18,506 nt of DNA from Rhodothermaceae bacterium (GTDB lineage Bacteria; Bacteroidota; Rhodothermia; Rhodothermales; JAHEMB01): contig JAHEMB010000008.1 of assembly GCA_024643915.1 (NCBI GenBank), forward strand, positions 1-18,506, written 5' to 3'. Positions within the stretch are counted from its first letter, which is position 1, and each line of letters starts with the position of its first letter. Shown piece by piece: positions 1 through 7,298 of the stretch. The position numbers were made by a program, and so were the translations under genes. Below the pieces are notes generated by a model, which was not told the DNA's origin, did not search any database, and saw only the letters and a program-made list of their open reading frames with translations.

Positions 1-1493
1 TACTGCGTTCCCTCTATCCCGCCGACGGCGTCGAGGCGTCGCAGTTCGTCGTCCTCGAAGAAGAAAAACATCGTGTCGGCGGAAGCCTGCACGGCGCCAT
101 CGGGCTGGTCGTCGTCGCCGCGCAAGTATTGGATGACCTCGGCGTTGGGGCCGACGACGAGGCGCCGCAGTTCGTCGTTCTCGAAGTGCCCGACGAGATC
201 GTGGCCCTTGAGCTGCTGGATGCGGTCGAGGACGGAGTCGCGCTGGGCGGTGAAGGCGTTGCCCCACGCGAAGAGCGAGTCGAGGGTGCCGCCGCGCATC
301 AGCACGCGAAGGGTATCCGCCGTCACCTGCGCCTCCTCGAACCAGGTGATGGGCCTGCCGAAGAGGCGGCTCTCTTCCACCGTGAGTGAGTCGAGGTCGA
401 GGCGGTCGTAGACGACCGAATCGGCTTTAGCGGCGAAATCGCCCTGCCGGATGCGGACGGACCCCACCGCGAAGAGGCGCTGGAGCGAGTCCTGGCGGAC
501 GGATTCGAGGGTGAGGGCGCGGACGATAAGCGTGTCGGCGGGCGCGCCTGTGGAATCGACGCGAAGCTGGACGAGGAGCGGGTTGCCACGGACACGGCTT
601 AGGCCACCCTGCTCGTCGTTGTAGGCCCATTGCCCGAAGAGGAGCGTGCGCGTGGTGGTGTCCGCCGGGGCAGCGTCCCCCTCCTCTTCCTCCTCCCCGA
701 TGCGCTCGATAAAGACGTGACCGCGCGCGAGCGACACTTCCGTCTCGCGGAAGTATGTCACCGAGTCCGCCTCCAGCATCGTCCGCTCCTCGACGAGCCG
801 CACGTCCCCGTAGAACTCGGCGCGCTTCTCGTCGGACCAGTATTCGCCTCCCCTGCTCGTCAGCACCGCTACGCTATCGACGAGTCGCACGCCCTCCTCG
901 AAGACCGTCCGCTTTTCATCGACAAAATAGAGGCCGGAGGGCGACGTGACGATCACTTCGCCGTCGGAGAGGCGGACGGCGCCGGTGGCCTGCCCCACCT
1001 TGCTGCGGCGGTCGTAGAGGACGCGGTCGGCGCGAAGCGTATCGCCCTCGTCCACGATGAGGACGTCACCGAGGAAGAGAATCTCGTCGCGCGAGAGGTA
1101 CTGCGTGGCGCGGTTGGCGTGGAGGTCGGTGGCGTCCTGCCGCAGACGCACCCGGCCGATGAGGCTGCGCACCTGCTCGCCGGCCACCTGCCCCCCGGTG
1201 AGCGAGTCCGCCTGGACGATCTGCACCTGCCGCGTCTTCACGCTGTCCGCCCGCGCCGGAGGTGGCCCGGCCGTCACCCCCTGCGCCTGCGCCCCGCCGA
1301 CGCTGAGAATCAACAGCACGACGGGGAGAAAGAGACGGAGAGTCGGAGAGCCGGAGAGCCGGAGAGTCGGGGAAAGGGAGAATGGGAGACCGGGGAAGAT
1401 CTTCCTTCTCCCCCACTCGCCCACTTGCCCTCTCCCCCTCTCTTTCGCAGGTGGTGTGAGAAGCGCCTTGCTATGAAACCAGCGTCCTATCAT
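1..1493 (-). CDS. OstA-like (LptA/LptD N-domain) outer-membrane LPS transport protein, 3' end outside window
   Basis: This reading frame is open from an ATG at 1493 to the left edge, about 497 codons, with no stop. After a hydrophobic export signal ending near GGAQAQG it shows repeated beta-strand units of the OstA type, for example RADRVLYDRRSKVGQATG, VTSPSGLYFVDEKRTVFEEG, EYWSDEKRAEFYGDVRLVEE and AKADSVVYDRLDLDSLTVEE. Proteins of this family (Bacteroidota OstA-like, related to LptA and the periplasmic part of LptD) form the periplasmic bridge for lipopolysaccharide. It lies 11 nt after lptC on the same strand, so the two are probably one transcript. The start is uncertain. From the ATG at 1493 the first 45 or so residues are encoded mostly by an octamer repeat block (1337-1448) and look unlike a normal signal peptide n-region, so an in-frame GTG further in is possible. 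An acidic stretch (EEEEEGD) lies in the middle. The family is clear; the exact ortholog is not. Confidence 0.85.
   Translation of the reverse strand, partial: MIGRWFHSKALLTPPAKERGRGQVGEWGRRKIFPGLPFSLSPTLRLSGSPTLRLFLPVVLLILSVGGAQAQGVTAGPPPARADSVKTRQVQIVQADSLTGGQVAGEQVRSLIGRVRLRQDATDLHANRATQYLSRDEILFLGDVLIVDEGDTLRADRVLYDRRSKVGQATGAVRLSDGEVIVTSPSGLYFVDEKRTVFEEGVRLVDSVAVLTSRGGEYWSDEKRAEFYGDVRLVEERTMLEADSVTYFRETEVSLARGHVFIERIGEEEEEGDAAPADTTTRTLLFGQWAYNDEQGGLSRVRGNPLLVQLRVDSTGAPADTLIVRALTLESVRQDSLQRLFAVGSVRIRQGDFAAKADSVVYDRLDLDSLTVEESRLFGRPITWFEEAQVTADTLRVLMRGGTLDSLFAWGNAFTAQRDSVLDRIQQLKGHDLVGHFENDELRRLVVGPNAEVIQYLRGDDDQPDGAVQASADTMFFFFEDDELRRLDAVGGIEGTQ
1337..1448. repeat. Octamer block A: 14 in-register 8-nt units, purine arm then pyrimidine arm
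   Basis: Units step by exactly 8 nt from 1337 to 1448. Eight purine-rich units come first (ggagagtc at 1337 and 1361, ggagagcc at 1345 and 1353, then ggggaaag, ggagaatg, ggagaccg, gggaagat). Six pyrimidine-rich units follow (cttccttc, tcccccac, tcgcccac, ttgccctc, tccccctc, tctttcgc). The switch sits on the palindrome gaagatcttc at 1395-1404. The arms pair imperfectly. The block lies inside the proposed 5' coding end of the OstA-like gene. Confidence 0.8.
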
Positions 1494-1504
1494 AGAGCGA
1501 AGCA

Positions 1505-2149
1505 CTATTCCTCCTCGATGGTCACCTCGCCGGTGACGCGGGCGATACGGTAGTTATCGAGGTTCTCGTCGGCCACGAGGTCGTAGCCCTGGATGCGCTC
1601 GGTGGGCGTGGTGATGCGGACGAAGCCAGGCGTGCGCACCCGCCGCTCGTCCTCGCGCCAGGCCAGGTGCTCGCTTTCGAGCCGCTTGCCCTCGGGCGTA
1701 ACGACGACGACGTTGCCCTGCGCCTCGAAGCGCCGCTCGCGGTCGTAATAAAACAGGCGGTCGGCGCGGACGGTGGCCGACGAGTCGCCTGCTTCGTCGA
1801 AAAGCTGGGCGGTGACGCGGCCAGCGAGGCTGTCCGGGGGGCTCTGGAGGAGGGAGAAGCTGCTGTCGCGCCGTTCGTAGCGGGCGAGGTAGGGCGCTTC
1901 GAGGTGCGCGCGGGGAAGCCCGTCCTCACTCACGGCGAGGCGCACGTCCCAGCTCTCCTGGTCCGGCGCCCCTTCGCTCCGCACCGCCTCCATCGTCGGC
2001 GCCGCAGCCTGCCGCTCGCAGCCCCCCAGCAGACCGACTATGAGACAACATAGGATGAGCGAAAGCGCCGAAGCATCGAAGAATCGAAGAATCGAAGCCG
2101 GACCGGCGTCAACGCCCGCCGCCTCTTTTCGCCGCGTCGTTTCTCCCAT
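1505..2149 (-). CDS. lptC: LPS export ABC transporter periplasmic protein LptC, lipoprotein form
   Basis: LptC accepts lipopolysaccharide from the inner-membrane LptBFG transporter and passes it to the periplasmic bridge. A hydrophobic segment (LSLILCCLIVGLL) is followed by a lipobox ending GGC, with the lipidated Cys at about residue 44 from the chosen start. The mature part carries LptC/OstA features: LEAPYLARYER, AQLFDEAGDSSATVRADRL, RRFEAQGNVVVVTPEGKRLES and GYDLVADENLDNYRI. About 214 residues is usual for the family. I chose the ATG at 2149 because it is the one closest to the signal peptide. An ATG at 2173 and a TTG at 2200 are also in frame. All of these starts lie in or beside an octamer repeat block, so the n-region is repeat-encoded and the start is unsure. 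The OstA-like gene follows 11 nt downstream, a functional pair. Confidence 0.82.
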   Translation of the reverse strand: MGETTRRKEAAGVDAGPASILRFFDASALSLILCCLIVGLLGGCERQAAAPTMEAVRSEGAPDQESWDVRLAVSEDGLPRAHLEAPYLARYERRDSSFSLLQSPPDSLAGRVTAQLFDEAGDSSATVRADRLFYYDRERRFEAQGNVVVVTPEGKRLESEHLAWREDERRVRTPGFVRITTPTERIQGYDLVADENLDNYRIARVTGEVTIEEE

Positions 2150-2186
2150 TCGTCCTCTCGTCCATTCGTCCATTCGTCTTCTCGTA
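2061..2186. repeat. Octamer block B at the lptC 5' end
   Basis: The left arm at 2061-2100 has five 8-nt units (cgaagaat at 2077 and 2085, cgaagcat at 2069). The right arm at 2131-2186 has seven in-register units, with cattcgtc at 2147, 2163 and 2171 and ctctcgtc at 2155. The right arm read in reverse gives gacgaatg, related to but not identical with the left-arm unit. A 30-nt unstructured spacer separates the arms. The purine arm comes first on the plus strand. Confidence 0.75.
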
Positions 2187-2224
2187 ACAAGCTCCACCAA
2201 CGCCTCGTGCGCGGGCGGGTTCAG

Positions 2225-2920
2225 TCAGACCAAAGCCGCCTCGCCCGGCAGCAGCACGGCAAAGGCCGTCTCCACCGCCTCGCCGCAGCCTGCGAGTTCC
2301 TCGGCAAACGCGGCGCAGATAGCGCGCAGTTGGTCTGCCGTCACCACGCCGAGGGGCGTGTAGATGCAGGCGGCGACACGCGTGGTGGCGTCGGTGGTTT
2401 TGGTGAGCAGGCTGTCCTTGACCGGATTGACGAGGGGCTCCTCCGCCCCATCCTGCACCCGGCAGCCAACGAGCAAGTCTTCCAACTCGATCTCCTGCCC
2501 GGCGGAGTTGAAAACGTAGGCTTCACCGGCTTGGCCGAGGCGAAATGTGAAGCGTTCGGCGGCGGCCCGGTCGAGGTTCCAGAGGGAGACGGGCAAGAGG
2601 TGGCGGAGGCTGACGTAGTTGCACACGTCTACGGGCGCGTTGATGCGGGGGAAAGCGTCGGGGCGCTGGGCGACACGGACAAGATATTCGCTGGCGGGCT
2701 TGCCGCGCCCGGTGGGCTTGTACCGGCCGTTGCGCAGCAGGTCGCGGGTAGCCTGGCGGACGGCTTCTTCCTGTGGCGCGAGGTCGGCCCGGCGCGTCTG
2801 GATGAGGGCGGCGAGGCGCGCGTCGAAGCCGGAAGGATAGCGGTCGGTACGGATGCCTTCGGCGCGAATAATACCGAGGGCGGCGTCGGGGCGCGGCACG
2901 TTATTTTGGACGTGAATCAT
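2225..2920 (-). CDS. Stand-alone B3/B4 tRNA-binding-domain protein (COG3382-like)
   Basis: This predicted 231-residue protein resembles the B3/B4 domain of the phenylalanyl-tRNA synthetase beta subunit, which in that enzyme carries editing of mischarged tRNA. Family-like segments are GRYKPTGRGKPASEYLVR (about residues 66-83), INAPVDVCNYVSLRHLLPVS (93-112) and KDSLLTKTTDATTR near residue 167. No catalytic synthetase core is present. I start at the ATG at 2920 (MIHVQNNVP), because the extension up to 3067 is basic, runs through AT-rich intergenic DNA and lacks family features. The gene is divergent from the partner-switching operon and ends 75 nt before lptC. Free-standing members are often annotated as possible trans-editing or RNA-binding factors; the role is not established from sequence. 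Confidence 0.75.
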   Translation of the reverse strand: MIHVQNNVPRPDAALGIIRAEGIRTDRYPSGFDARLAALIQTRRADLAPQEEAVRQATRDLLRNGRYKPTGRGKPASEYLVRVAQRPDAFPRINAPVDVCNYVSLRHLLPVSLWNLDRAAAERFTFRLGQAGEAYVFNSAGQEIELEDLLVGCRVQDGAEEPLVNPVKDSLLTKTTDATTRVAACIYTPLGVVTADQLRAICAAFAEELAGCGEAVETAFAVLLPGEAALV

Positions 2921-3099
2921 TCTAAAGATTTGATTTTTCGCTAGTTTACGGAACCTCGGCGCGAGGCCGTATCTAAACGACCGGCCCTTCGCACGATGTT
3001 TCGTAAATTTAGGAAGCGCCCGCGGCTTTACTTTTCGGGGGGTCTGCCGATACACCGGACAAGTCAAAAGCGCTCCCTTAACCTATACCCCTCTGTACC
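2921..3099. other. Divergent intergenic region, 179 nt
   Basis: This gap separates two divergent genes and must hold both promoters. It is more AT-rich than its surroundings and contains the palindrome taaattta at 3004-3011. I could not find a convincing -33/-7 pair of the Bacteroidota type on either strand. It has no 7- or 8-nt repeat block, unlike most other gaps here. Confidence 0.5.
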
Positions 3100-3450
3100 A
3101 TGGAAACGACGATGAGCTTTGCTGTCGAGCCGCTCAACGATGAAACCGTCATCGTGCGCATCGGCAAGGCGCTCGACTTCCGCAACGCCGCCGACTTCAA
3201 GACGGCCTGCCAGGATCAGGTGCGCGACGGTATGCGCAACTTCATCCTCGACTTCTCCGAGACCGGCATCCTCGACTCGACCGGCCTCGGCTCCATCTTC
3301 TCGCTTTACCGCCAGGTATCGCCGCTCGAAGGGCAGGTGGTCTTTGCCGCCGTCTCTCGCCCGGTCCAGGTGGTGGTGCAGCTCACGCGCACCTACAAGG
3401 TCTTCCGTCAGTTCCCCTCGGTCGAAGCAGCCCGCGAAGCGCTCTCCTAA
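3100..3450 (+). CDS. STAS-domain anti-sigma factor antagonist (SpoIIAA/RsbV-like)
   Basis: This 116-residue single-domain STAS protein is the switch partner of an HATPase kinase. The signature LDSTGLGSIF spans residues 58-67. By analogy with RsbV, which has the same DSTG motif, Ser60 is the likely phosphorylation site. Unphosphorylated antagonist would bind the kinase and free that kinase's target. Its TAA overlaps the ATG of the next gene by one nucleotide, so it is translated with the kinase. A second ATG at 3112 (MSFAVEP) is also possible; I kept the first because both fit. It is the first gene of a three-gene operon. Confidence 0.9.
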   Translation: METTMSFAVEPLNDETVIVRIGKALDFRNAADFKTACQDQVRDGMRNFILDFSETGILDSTGLGSIFSLYRQVSPLEGQVVFAAVSRPVQVVVQLTRTYKVFRQFPSVEAAREALS

Positions 3451-3974
3451 TGCCTACACGTACGCGCAAACGAAAGGGGCGCGACCCGGCTCGACCGCAG
3501 CACATCCGGCAAGCACCACCGTCGATGACTTTCGGAGAGTATCAGTTCCGAGATCTCGACGCAGTCATCGACGGTGTGCATGCCCTCTTTGAGCAGTGGC
3601 AGCAGGAGATCGGCCCCCACCCCGTCCTCGACGAGATCGCGCTCGAGCAGACGAAGCTGGCCGTCCATGAGTGGATTGCCAACCTCGTCCAGCACGCCGA
3701 GTTCGGCGACCGCGAGCCGGAGATCTCCCTCGCGGTGGTGCCCAACGGGTGCGCCTTCGAGTGTGCCATCAAAGACAACTCGGAGGGGTTTGACCTGCAC
3801 GAGCACCTGCTCGGCAAGTCCATCGAGGAAGCCTTCCCCGAACGGGGTATGGGCCTGCTCATCATGCAGGCGTGCACCAACAACCTGCGCTATAGCAGGC
3901 TTGAAGGGGGCGGTCATCATCTTGAGTTCATCGTTTCTGCCGGTTCGGACCCATGGGTGAATATTCCATTCTAG
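3450..3974 (+). CDS. Anti-sigma-factor-type serine kinase, HATPase_c (RsbW/SpoIIAB-like)
   Basis: This is a GHKL ATPase of the RsbW family that would phosphorylate the STAS protein encoded just upstream and sequester a target. It has the N box KLAVHEWIANLVQHA (Glu and Asn of ExxxN), the G1 box DNSEGFD and the G2 box ERGMGLLIM. The full ORF is 174 residues. The first 25 or so residues are basic and proline-rich and lie outside the domain, so an internal ATG at 3525 (MTFGEYQF) could be the true start. The ATG at 3450 is favoured by its 1-nt overlap with the preceding stop. The 3' end overlaps the next gene by 22 nt. No sigma factor lies in the window, so the target is unknown. Confidence 0.88.
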   Translation: MPTRTRKRKGRDPARPQHIRQAPPSMTFGEYQFRDLDAVIDGVHALFEQWQQEIGPHPVLDEIALEQTKLAVHEWIANLVQHAEFGDREPEISLAVVPNGCAFECAIKDNSEGFDLHEHLLGKSIEEAFPERGMGLLIMQACTNNLRYSRLEGGGHHLEFIVSAGSDPWVNIPF

Positions 3975-5065
3975 TCGTCGAGGACGAGCATACGCTGCGG
4001 CGCCTATTGGAATATCGCCTGGGCAAGCAGTATAGCGTCCGCACGGCGGCCAACGGCGACGAAGCGCTCGACCGCGTGGCCGAGGGCATCCCGGACCTGA
4101 TCATCTCGGACATCATGATGCCGAAGATGGACGGGTTCGCGCTCCAGGCCAGCCTGCAAGAGCAGAAGAACACGCGCGCCGTGCCCTTCATCTTCCTCAC
4201 GGCCAAAGCCGACGAGCACAGCCGCCTGAAGGGCATGCGCACCGGTGTGGACGACTACATCACGAAGCCGTTCGACATCGAGCAGCTCCTCTCCCGCATC
4301 GAGCGCCTCTTGGAACGAACGAAAATCTTCCAGACCCAGCTCGACGCTCGCATCGGCCAGGACTTCTCGCAGAAGTTGATGCCGAAGAACCTGCCGCGTG
4401 TGGAGGGCTACCGCGCCTTCTTCCACAACACCCCACGCGAGCACGGCGGCGGCGACCTCTTCGACTGGAGCGAGGCTTGGCCTGGCAATTACCTCTTCAC
4501 CATCGGCGACGTGATGGGGAAGGGCTTGCAGGCCAAATTCTATGCCTTCAGCTTCCTCAGCTACGTGCGCGGCACGCTCCACGCCATGAGCAGGGCCACA
4601 CGCTCGCCCGCCGAGCTGATGAAGCGCGTGAACCAGCTTTTGATGGAGGATCAGGTGATGGAGGAGACGTTTGCCTCCCTCCTGCTGATGCGCTGGGAGC
4701 CCTCCCGCAACCTCATCACCTACTCCAATGCCGGGCATTGCCGCCCCATCCTCGTCACCCCCGAGCGCACCGAAGTCGTCTCAGAGAGCGACCTCATCCT
4801 TGGCCTCGATCCCAACGCCGACTTCACGGACGAGACGCTGGAGCTGCCGCCGAACAGCGCGCTGATCTTCTACACGGACGGCCTGCTGGAGCAACAGCTC
4901 CGTACCGGCGAGATGGTTGGTGAGAAAGGCCTCATCGGCGCCGCTTCGTCGGCCCTGGGACGACCCGACCCTATCAATTCCGTCCTCAACTCGATCCTTC
5001 AGAAGAGCATCTCCCCCAACTTTGAGGACGACATCCTCGTCTTCTGGCTCGAACGGGAAGGATAA
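3953..5065 (+). CDS. Response regulator fused to PP2C-type (SpoIIE/RsbU) phosphatase
   Basis: This 370-residue protein joins a receiver domain (about 1-120) to a SpoIIE-type phosphatase (about 145-368). The receiver has the acidic pair Glu10/Asp11, phospho-acceptor Asp53 in ISDIMMPKMDG, Thr83 and Lys105 in YITKPFD. The phosphatase keeps its metal-binding acidic motifs: GGGDLFDW (Asp168), IGDVMGKG (Asp186), FYTDGL (Asp308) and EDDILVF (Asp360), plus SNAGHCRP. It would dephosphorylate the STAS partner once a sensor kinase phosphorylates Asp53, linking two-component input to partner switching. The ATG lies inside the kinase gene (22-nt overlap). A strong heptamer stem with a T run follows the stop. 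Confidence 0.93.
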   Translation: MGEYSILVVEDEHTLRRLLEYRLGKQYSVRTAANGDEALDRVAEGIPDLIISDIMMPKMDGFALQASLQEQKNTRAVPFIFLTAKADEHSRLKGMRTGVDDYITKPFDIEQLLSRIERLLERTKIFQTQLDARIGQDFSQKLMPKNLPRVEGYRAFFHNTPREHGGGDLFDWSEAWPGNYLFTIGDVMGKGLQAKFYAFSFLSYVRGTLHAMSRATRSPAELMKRVNQLLMEDQVMEETFASLLLMRWEPSRNLITYSNAGHCRPILVTPERTEVVSESDLILGLDPNADFTDETLELPPNSALIFYTDGLLEQQLRTGEMVGEKGLIGAASSALGRPDPINSVLNSILQKSISPNFEDDILVFWLEREG

Positions 5066-5069
5066 GCAA

Positions 5070-5150
5070 GGTTTACGGTTTTCGGTTTACAGTTTTCGGT
5101 TCTGCGCTTTTAGAACTGAAAACCATAAACTGGAAACCGTAAACTTTTTC
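5070..5150 (+). terminator. Heptamer block C: 33-nt inverted arms plus T run between convergent genes
   Basis: Twelve 7-nt steps run without a break from 5070 (ggtttac, ggttttc, ggtttac, agttttc, ggttctg and so on). Arm 1 is 5071-5103 and arm 2 is 5112-5144, with an 8-nt loop. The arms match at 28 of 33 positions, and all five differences are transitions; three become G-U pairs in plus-strand RNA. Five T residues follow at 5145-5149, so it should end the phosphatase operon. Seen from the other strand the stem begins a few nt after the GNAT stop codon, so it may act in both directions. Confidence 0.85.
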
Positions 5151-5739
5151 AGGCCGCTTCCCGGCGCTCGTGGCGTTCGTGGCCGGCCTGTCGATACTCG
5201 GCTTCGAGCATGGAGAAGATTTCCTTGTCCCAGTACTGGCCGTCGCGGTAGAGATAGTCGCGCTCGATGCCTTCGGGCCTGAAGCCCATCCCCAGCACGA
5301 GGTTCTTCCAGGCCGTGTTGTACTCGAACGTCTCGGCACCAACGCGGTGCATCTCCAGGCAGTTGAAGCAATAGTCCAGCAGCACCGCCATCGACGCCCG
5401 CCCGTAGCCTCGGCCCCAGTAGTCGCGGTTGCCGATGGTGACGCCGACGCTGCAATGGCGGTTGTGCCGGCTGATCTGGGTCACGAACGCGACGCCGATG
5501 AGCGTCCCGTCCTCGGCATGGATCTCGAAGTCGCGCAGGGACGGCGACGGCCGAAACACCATCCGCTCGAAGCGCTCCTTGAAGGCCCCGAACGTCTCTT
5601 TCTGATACGGCACCTCGCTATCGAGATAATTCAGCTCCGGGTCGTTGTTCCACGCCAGGTGCTGGTGGATATTTACGATTTGCAACGGGGTCAATTCAAT
5701 TCGTTCCCCTTGCAGGCAATCCGGTAGGGTAGCTGACAT
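5149..5739 (-). CDS. GNAT-family N-acetyltransferase (RimJ/RimL type)
   Basis: This 196-residue GNAT protein would transfer an acetyl group from acetyl-CoA to an amine. The acetyl-CoA-binding motif A is WGRGYGRASMAVLLDYCF (residues 108-125), preceded by IGVAFVTQIS. The C-terminal NTAWKNLVLGMGFRPEG is the usual motif B turn (Asn141, MGF). I start at the ATG at 5739 (MSATLPDC), where family similarity begins. An ATG at 5748 is equally usable, and an upstream ATG at 5847 adds residues without family features. It is convergent with the phosphatase gene, and its stop sits at the edge of terminator block C. Members of this family modify ribosomal proteins, antibiotics or small metabolites; the substrate cannot be told from sequence. 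Confidence 0.85.
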   Translation of the reverse strand: MSATLPDCLQGERIELTPLQIVNIHQHLAWNNDPELNYLDSEVPYQKETFGAFKERFERMVFRPSPSLRDFEIHAEDGTLIGVAFVTQISRHNRHCSVGVTIGNRDYWGRGYGRASMAVLLDYCFNCLEMHRVGAETFEYNTAWKNLVLGMGFRPEGIERDYLYRDGQYWDKEIFSMLEAEYRQAGHERHERREAA

Positions 5740-5891
5740 GGTGCCCATGGGTTTACTGGAACCGCTTCCACTCATACAACGGGTACGCTCGTTACACCTA
5801 TCGCCCTCTATGCTGTTGAAGCGACTTACGGCGAGCACGATCTGCACGTAGCCTGGGTTTCTGCGGTTGCACGTTCGTTGAGGGATACCGT

Positions 5892-7298
5892 CTACCTTTT
5901 CACAGCATACAATTTGGATGCCCGTTTTCTGAAAAACGCCCGGTTGATCTTCATCCCGCCGGGAAGATCGTTTGGCCAGGGATAAAAAGCCACTGGAATC
6001 TTAAAACGAGGCAAAGAAATGAGACTTTTCGGAAGCGCTTCCAAAACGGATTCCTCGCCCTCCACAAAAGCCACGGGTCGCGCCCCGAACTCGTCGTCCG
6101 GCACGGGAACCACGACACTTCGCGACACGCCCGCCACCTGCGCCAGCGCCCGCTCAATCTCCTGCGGGTGGATGTTCTCACCGCCGGAGATGAACATCTC
6201 GTCCTTGCGCCCCACCACATGCAAAAAGCCGTCGGCATCCAGCCGCCCGAGATCGCCCGTGGCGAACCAGCCGGCCTCGTCGAAGGGCCGATGCAGAGTG
6301 TCGCGTGCTGCGTAGCCCAGGAAAAGGGTCTCGCCCTTCACGAGGAGCTCGCCGTCAGGGGCGAGGCGAAGCTGACGGTAGGGCAGCACGCGGCCCGAGG
6401 TGAGGAGCTGCGAGACCGAGGCGCCGGGCGGCGTGGTGGCGACCTGCGAGGCCATTTCGGTAAGTCCGTAGCTGGTATGGATCGGCCAGCCCCGGGCGTG
6501 GGCTTCTCGGACGAGAGGTGCCGGTAAGGCGCTGCCGCCCAGCAGCACGGCTCTCAGGTGAGACGGCGGCTCGCTCCCCTCCTCCAGGAGTCGCTGAAGC
6601 TGCGTGGCCACGAGAGAAACGTGTGTGATGCGGTGCCGCGCGATTTCCTCACCCAGCCCCACGCTACGCCCGGCGACGACCACCGTGGCGCCGGCAAAAA
6701 GGCAGCGGAAGACGATGGCGAGGCCGCCGACATGGTAGAGGGGCAGGTTCAGCAGCCAGCGGTCATCCGGTGCCAGGGGAAGGTTCTGGGCCGACCCTTG
6801 CGCGCTGAAGAAATGATTGGCAAGGCTGTGCAGCGCCGCCTTCGGCTCGCCCGTGCTGCCGGAGGTAAAAACGAGCGTGGCGGGGCGTGCAAGGTCGAGG
6901 GCCGCGCCCTCCGGCTCGGCTTCTTCGATGAGCGCCTCAGGCGCCTGGACGGAAAGCGAGAGATCCCCTGAAACGTCCTTATTAGTGATCAGCATGGTCG
7001 CGTCGATCTGACGCAGGAGCGGCGGCAGGGCGGAAGCTGGGAAGCGCGTGCTGAGGGGTGCCGCCACCGAACCGTTCCGCAACAGCCCCAGCAACAGGAC
7101 GATGAACCGCCAATCGTTGGACAAGAAAAGGGCAACCCGCACGCCCGGCGCCACGCCCATCGCCCGCAGCCGCGCCGCCGCGGCCTCGGCCAGCCGGTCC
7201 ACCTCGGCGTGGGTTAGCACCGTAGGGCCGTCAATAACGAACGGCGCCTCCGGGTGGGCGAGGGGTGAGGGGAGAGGAGGGAGGAGAGTGAAGGACAT
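5892..7298 (-). CDS. menE: o-Succinylbenzoate--CoA ligase
   Basis: MenE activates o-succinylbenzoate with ATP and CoA in menaquinone synthesis. The 468-residue protein has the adenylate-forming core motifs: TSGSTGEPKAALHS (residues 145-158), YGLTEMAS (277-284), GWFATGDLGRLD (343-354) and GRKDEMFISGGENIHPQEIE (363-382). The catalytic lysine in the C-terminal lid is probably Lys450 in GGMKINR. Membership of the AMP-binding family is certain, and the menE assignment rests on its place after menC. The ATG overlaps the menC stop by one nucleotide (TGATG), so translation is coupled. The N-terminus (LLPPLPSPLAHPEAP) is encoded by a purine/pyrimidine-biased stretch like the octamer blocks nearby. It is the last gene of the operon. 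Confidence 0.92.
   Translation of the reverse strand: MSFTLLPPLPSPLAHPEAPFVIDGPTVLTHAEVDRLAEAAAARLRAMGVAPGVRVALFLSNDWRFIVLLLGLLRNGSVAAPLSTRFPASALPPLLRQIDATMLITNKDVSGDLSLSVQAPEALIEEAEPEGAALDLARPATLVFTSGSTGEPKAALHSLANHFFSAQGSAQNLPLAPDDRWLLNLPLYHVGGLAIVFRCLFAGATVVVAGRSVGLGEEIARHRITHVSLVATQLQRLLEEGSEPPSHLRAVLLGGSALPAPLVREAHARGWPIHTSYGLTEMASQVATTPPGASVSQLLTSGRVLPYRQLRLAPDGELLVKGETLFLGYAARDTLHRPFDEAGWFATGDLGRLDADGFLHVVGRKDEMFISGGENIHPQEIERALAQVAGVSRSVVVPVPDDEFGARPVAFVEGEESVLEALPKSLISLPRFKIPVAFYPWPNDLPGGMKINRAFFRKRASKLYAVKR

Noticed and set aside
630..1553. Long plus-strand open frame of 307 codons
   Set aside because: It is the antisense shadow of the OstA-like gene, whose minus-strand frame has clear family motifs. 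The plus frame has none and runs through the repeat block.
3004..3011. taaattta palindrome as a Bacteroidota -7 element for one or both divergent genes
   Set aside because: It is one base off the TAnnTTTG consensus and has no TTTG at the right distance on either strand.
5070..5150. CRISPR-like array
   Set aside because: Units are 7 nt with no spacers, the arms are inverted, and no cas genes are present.
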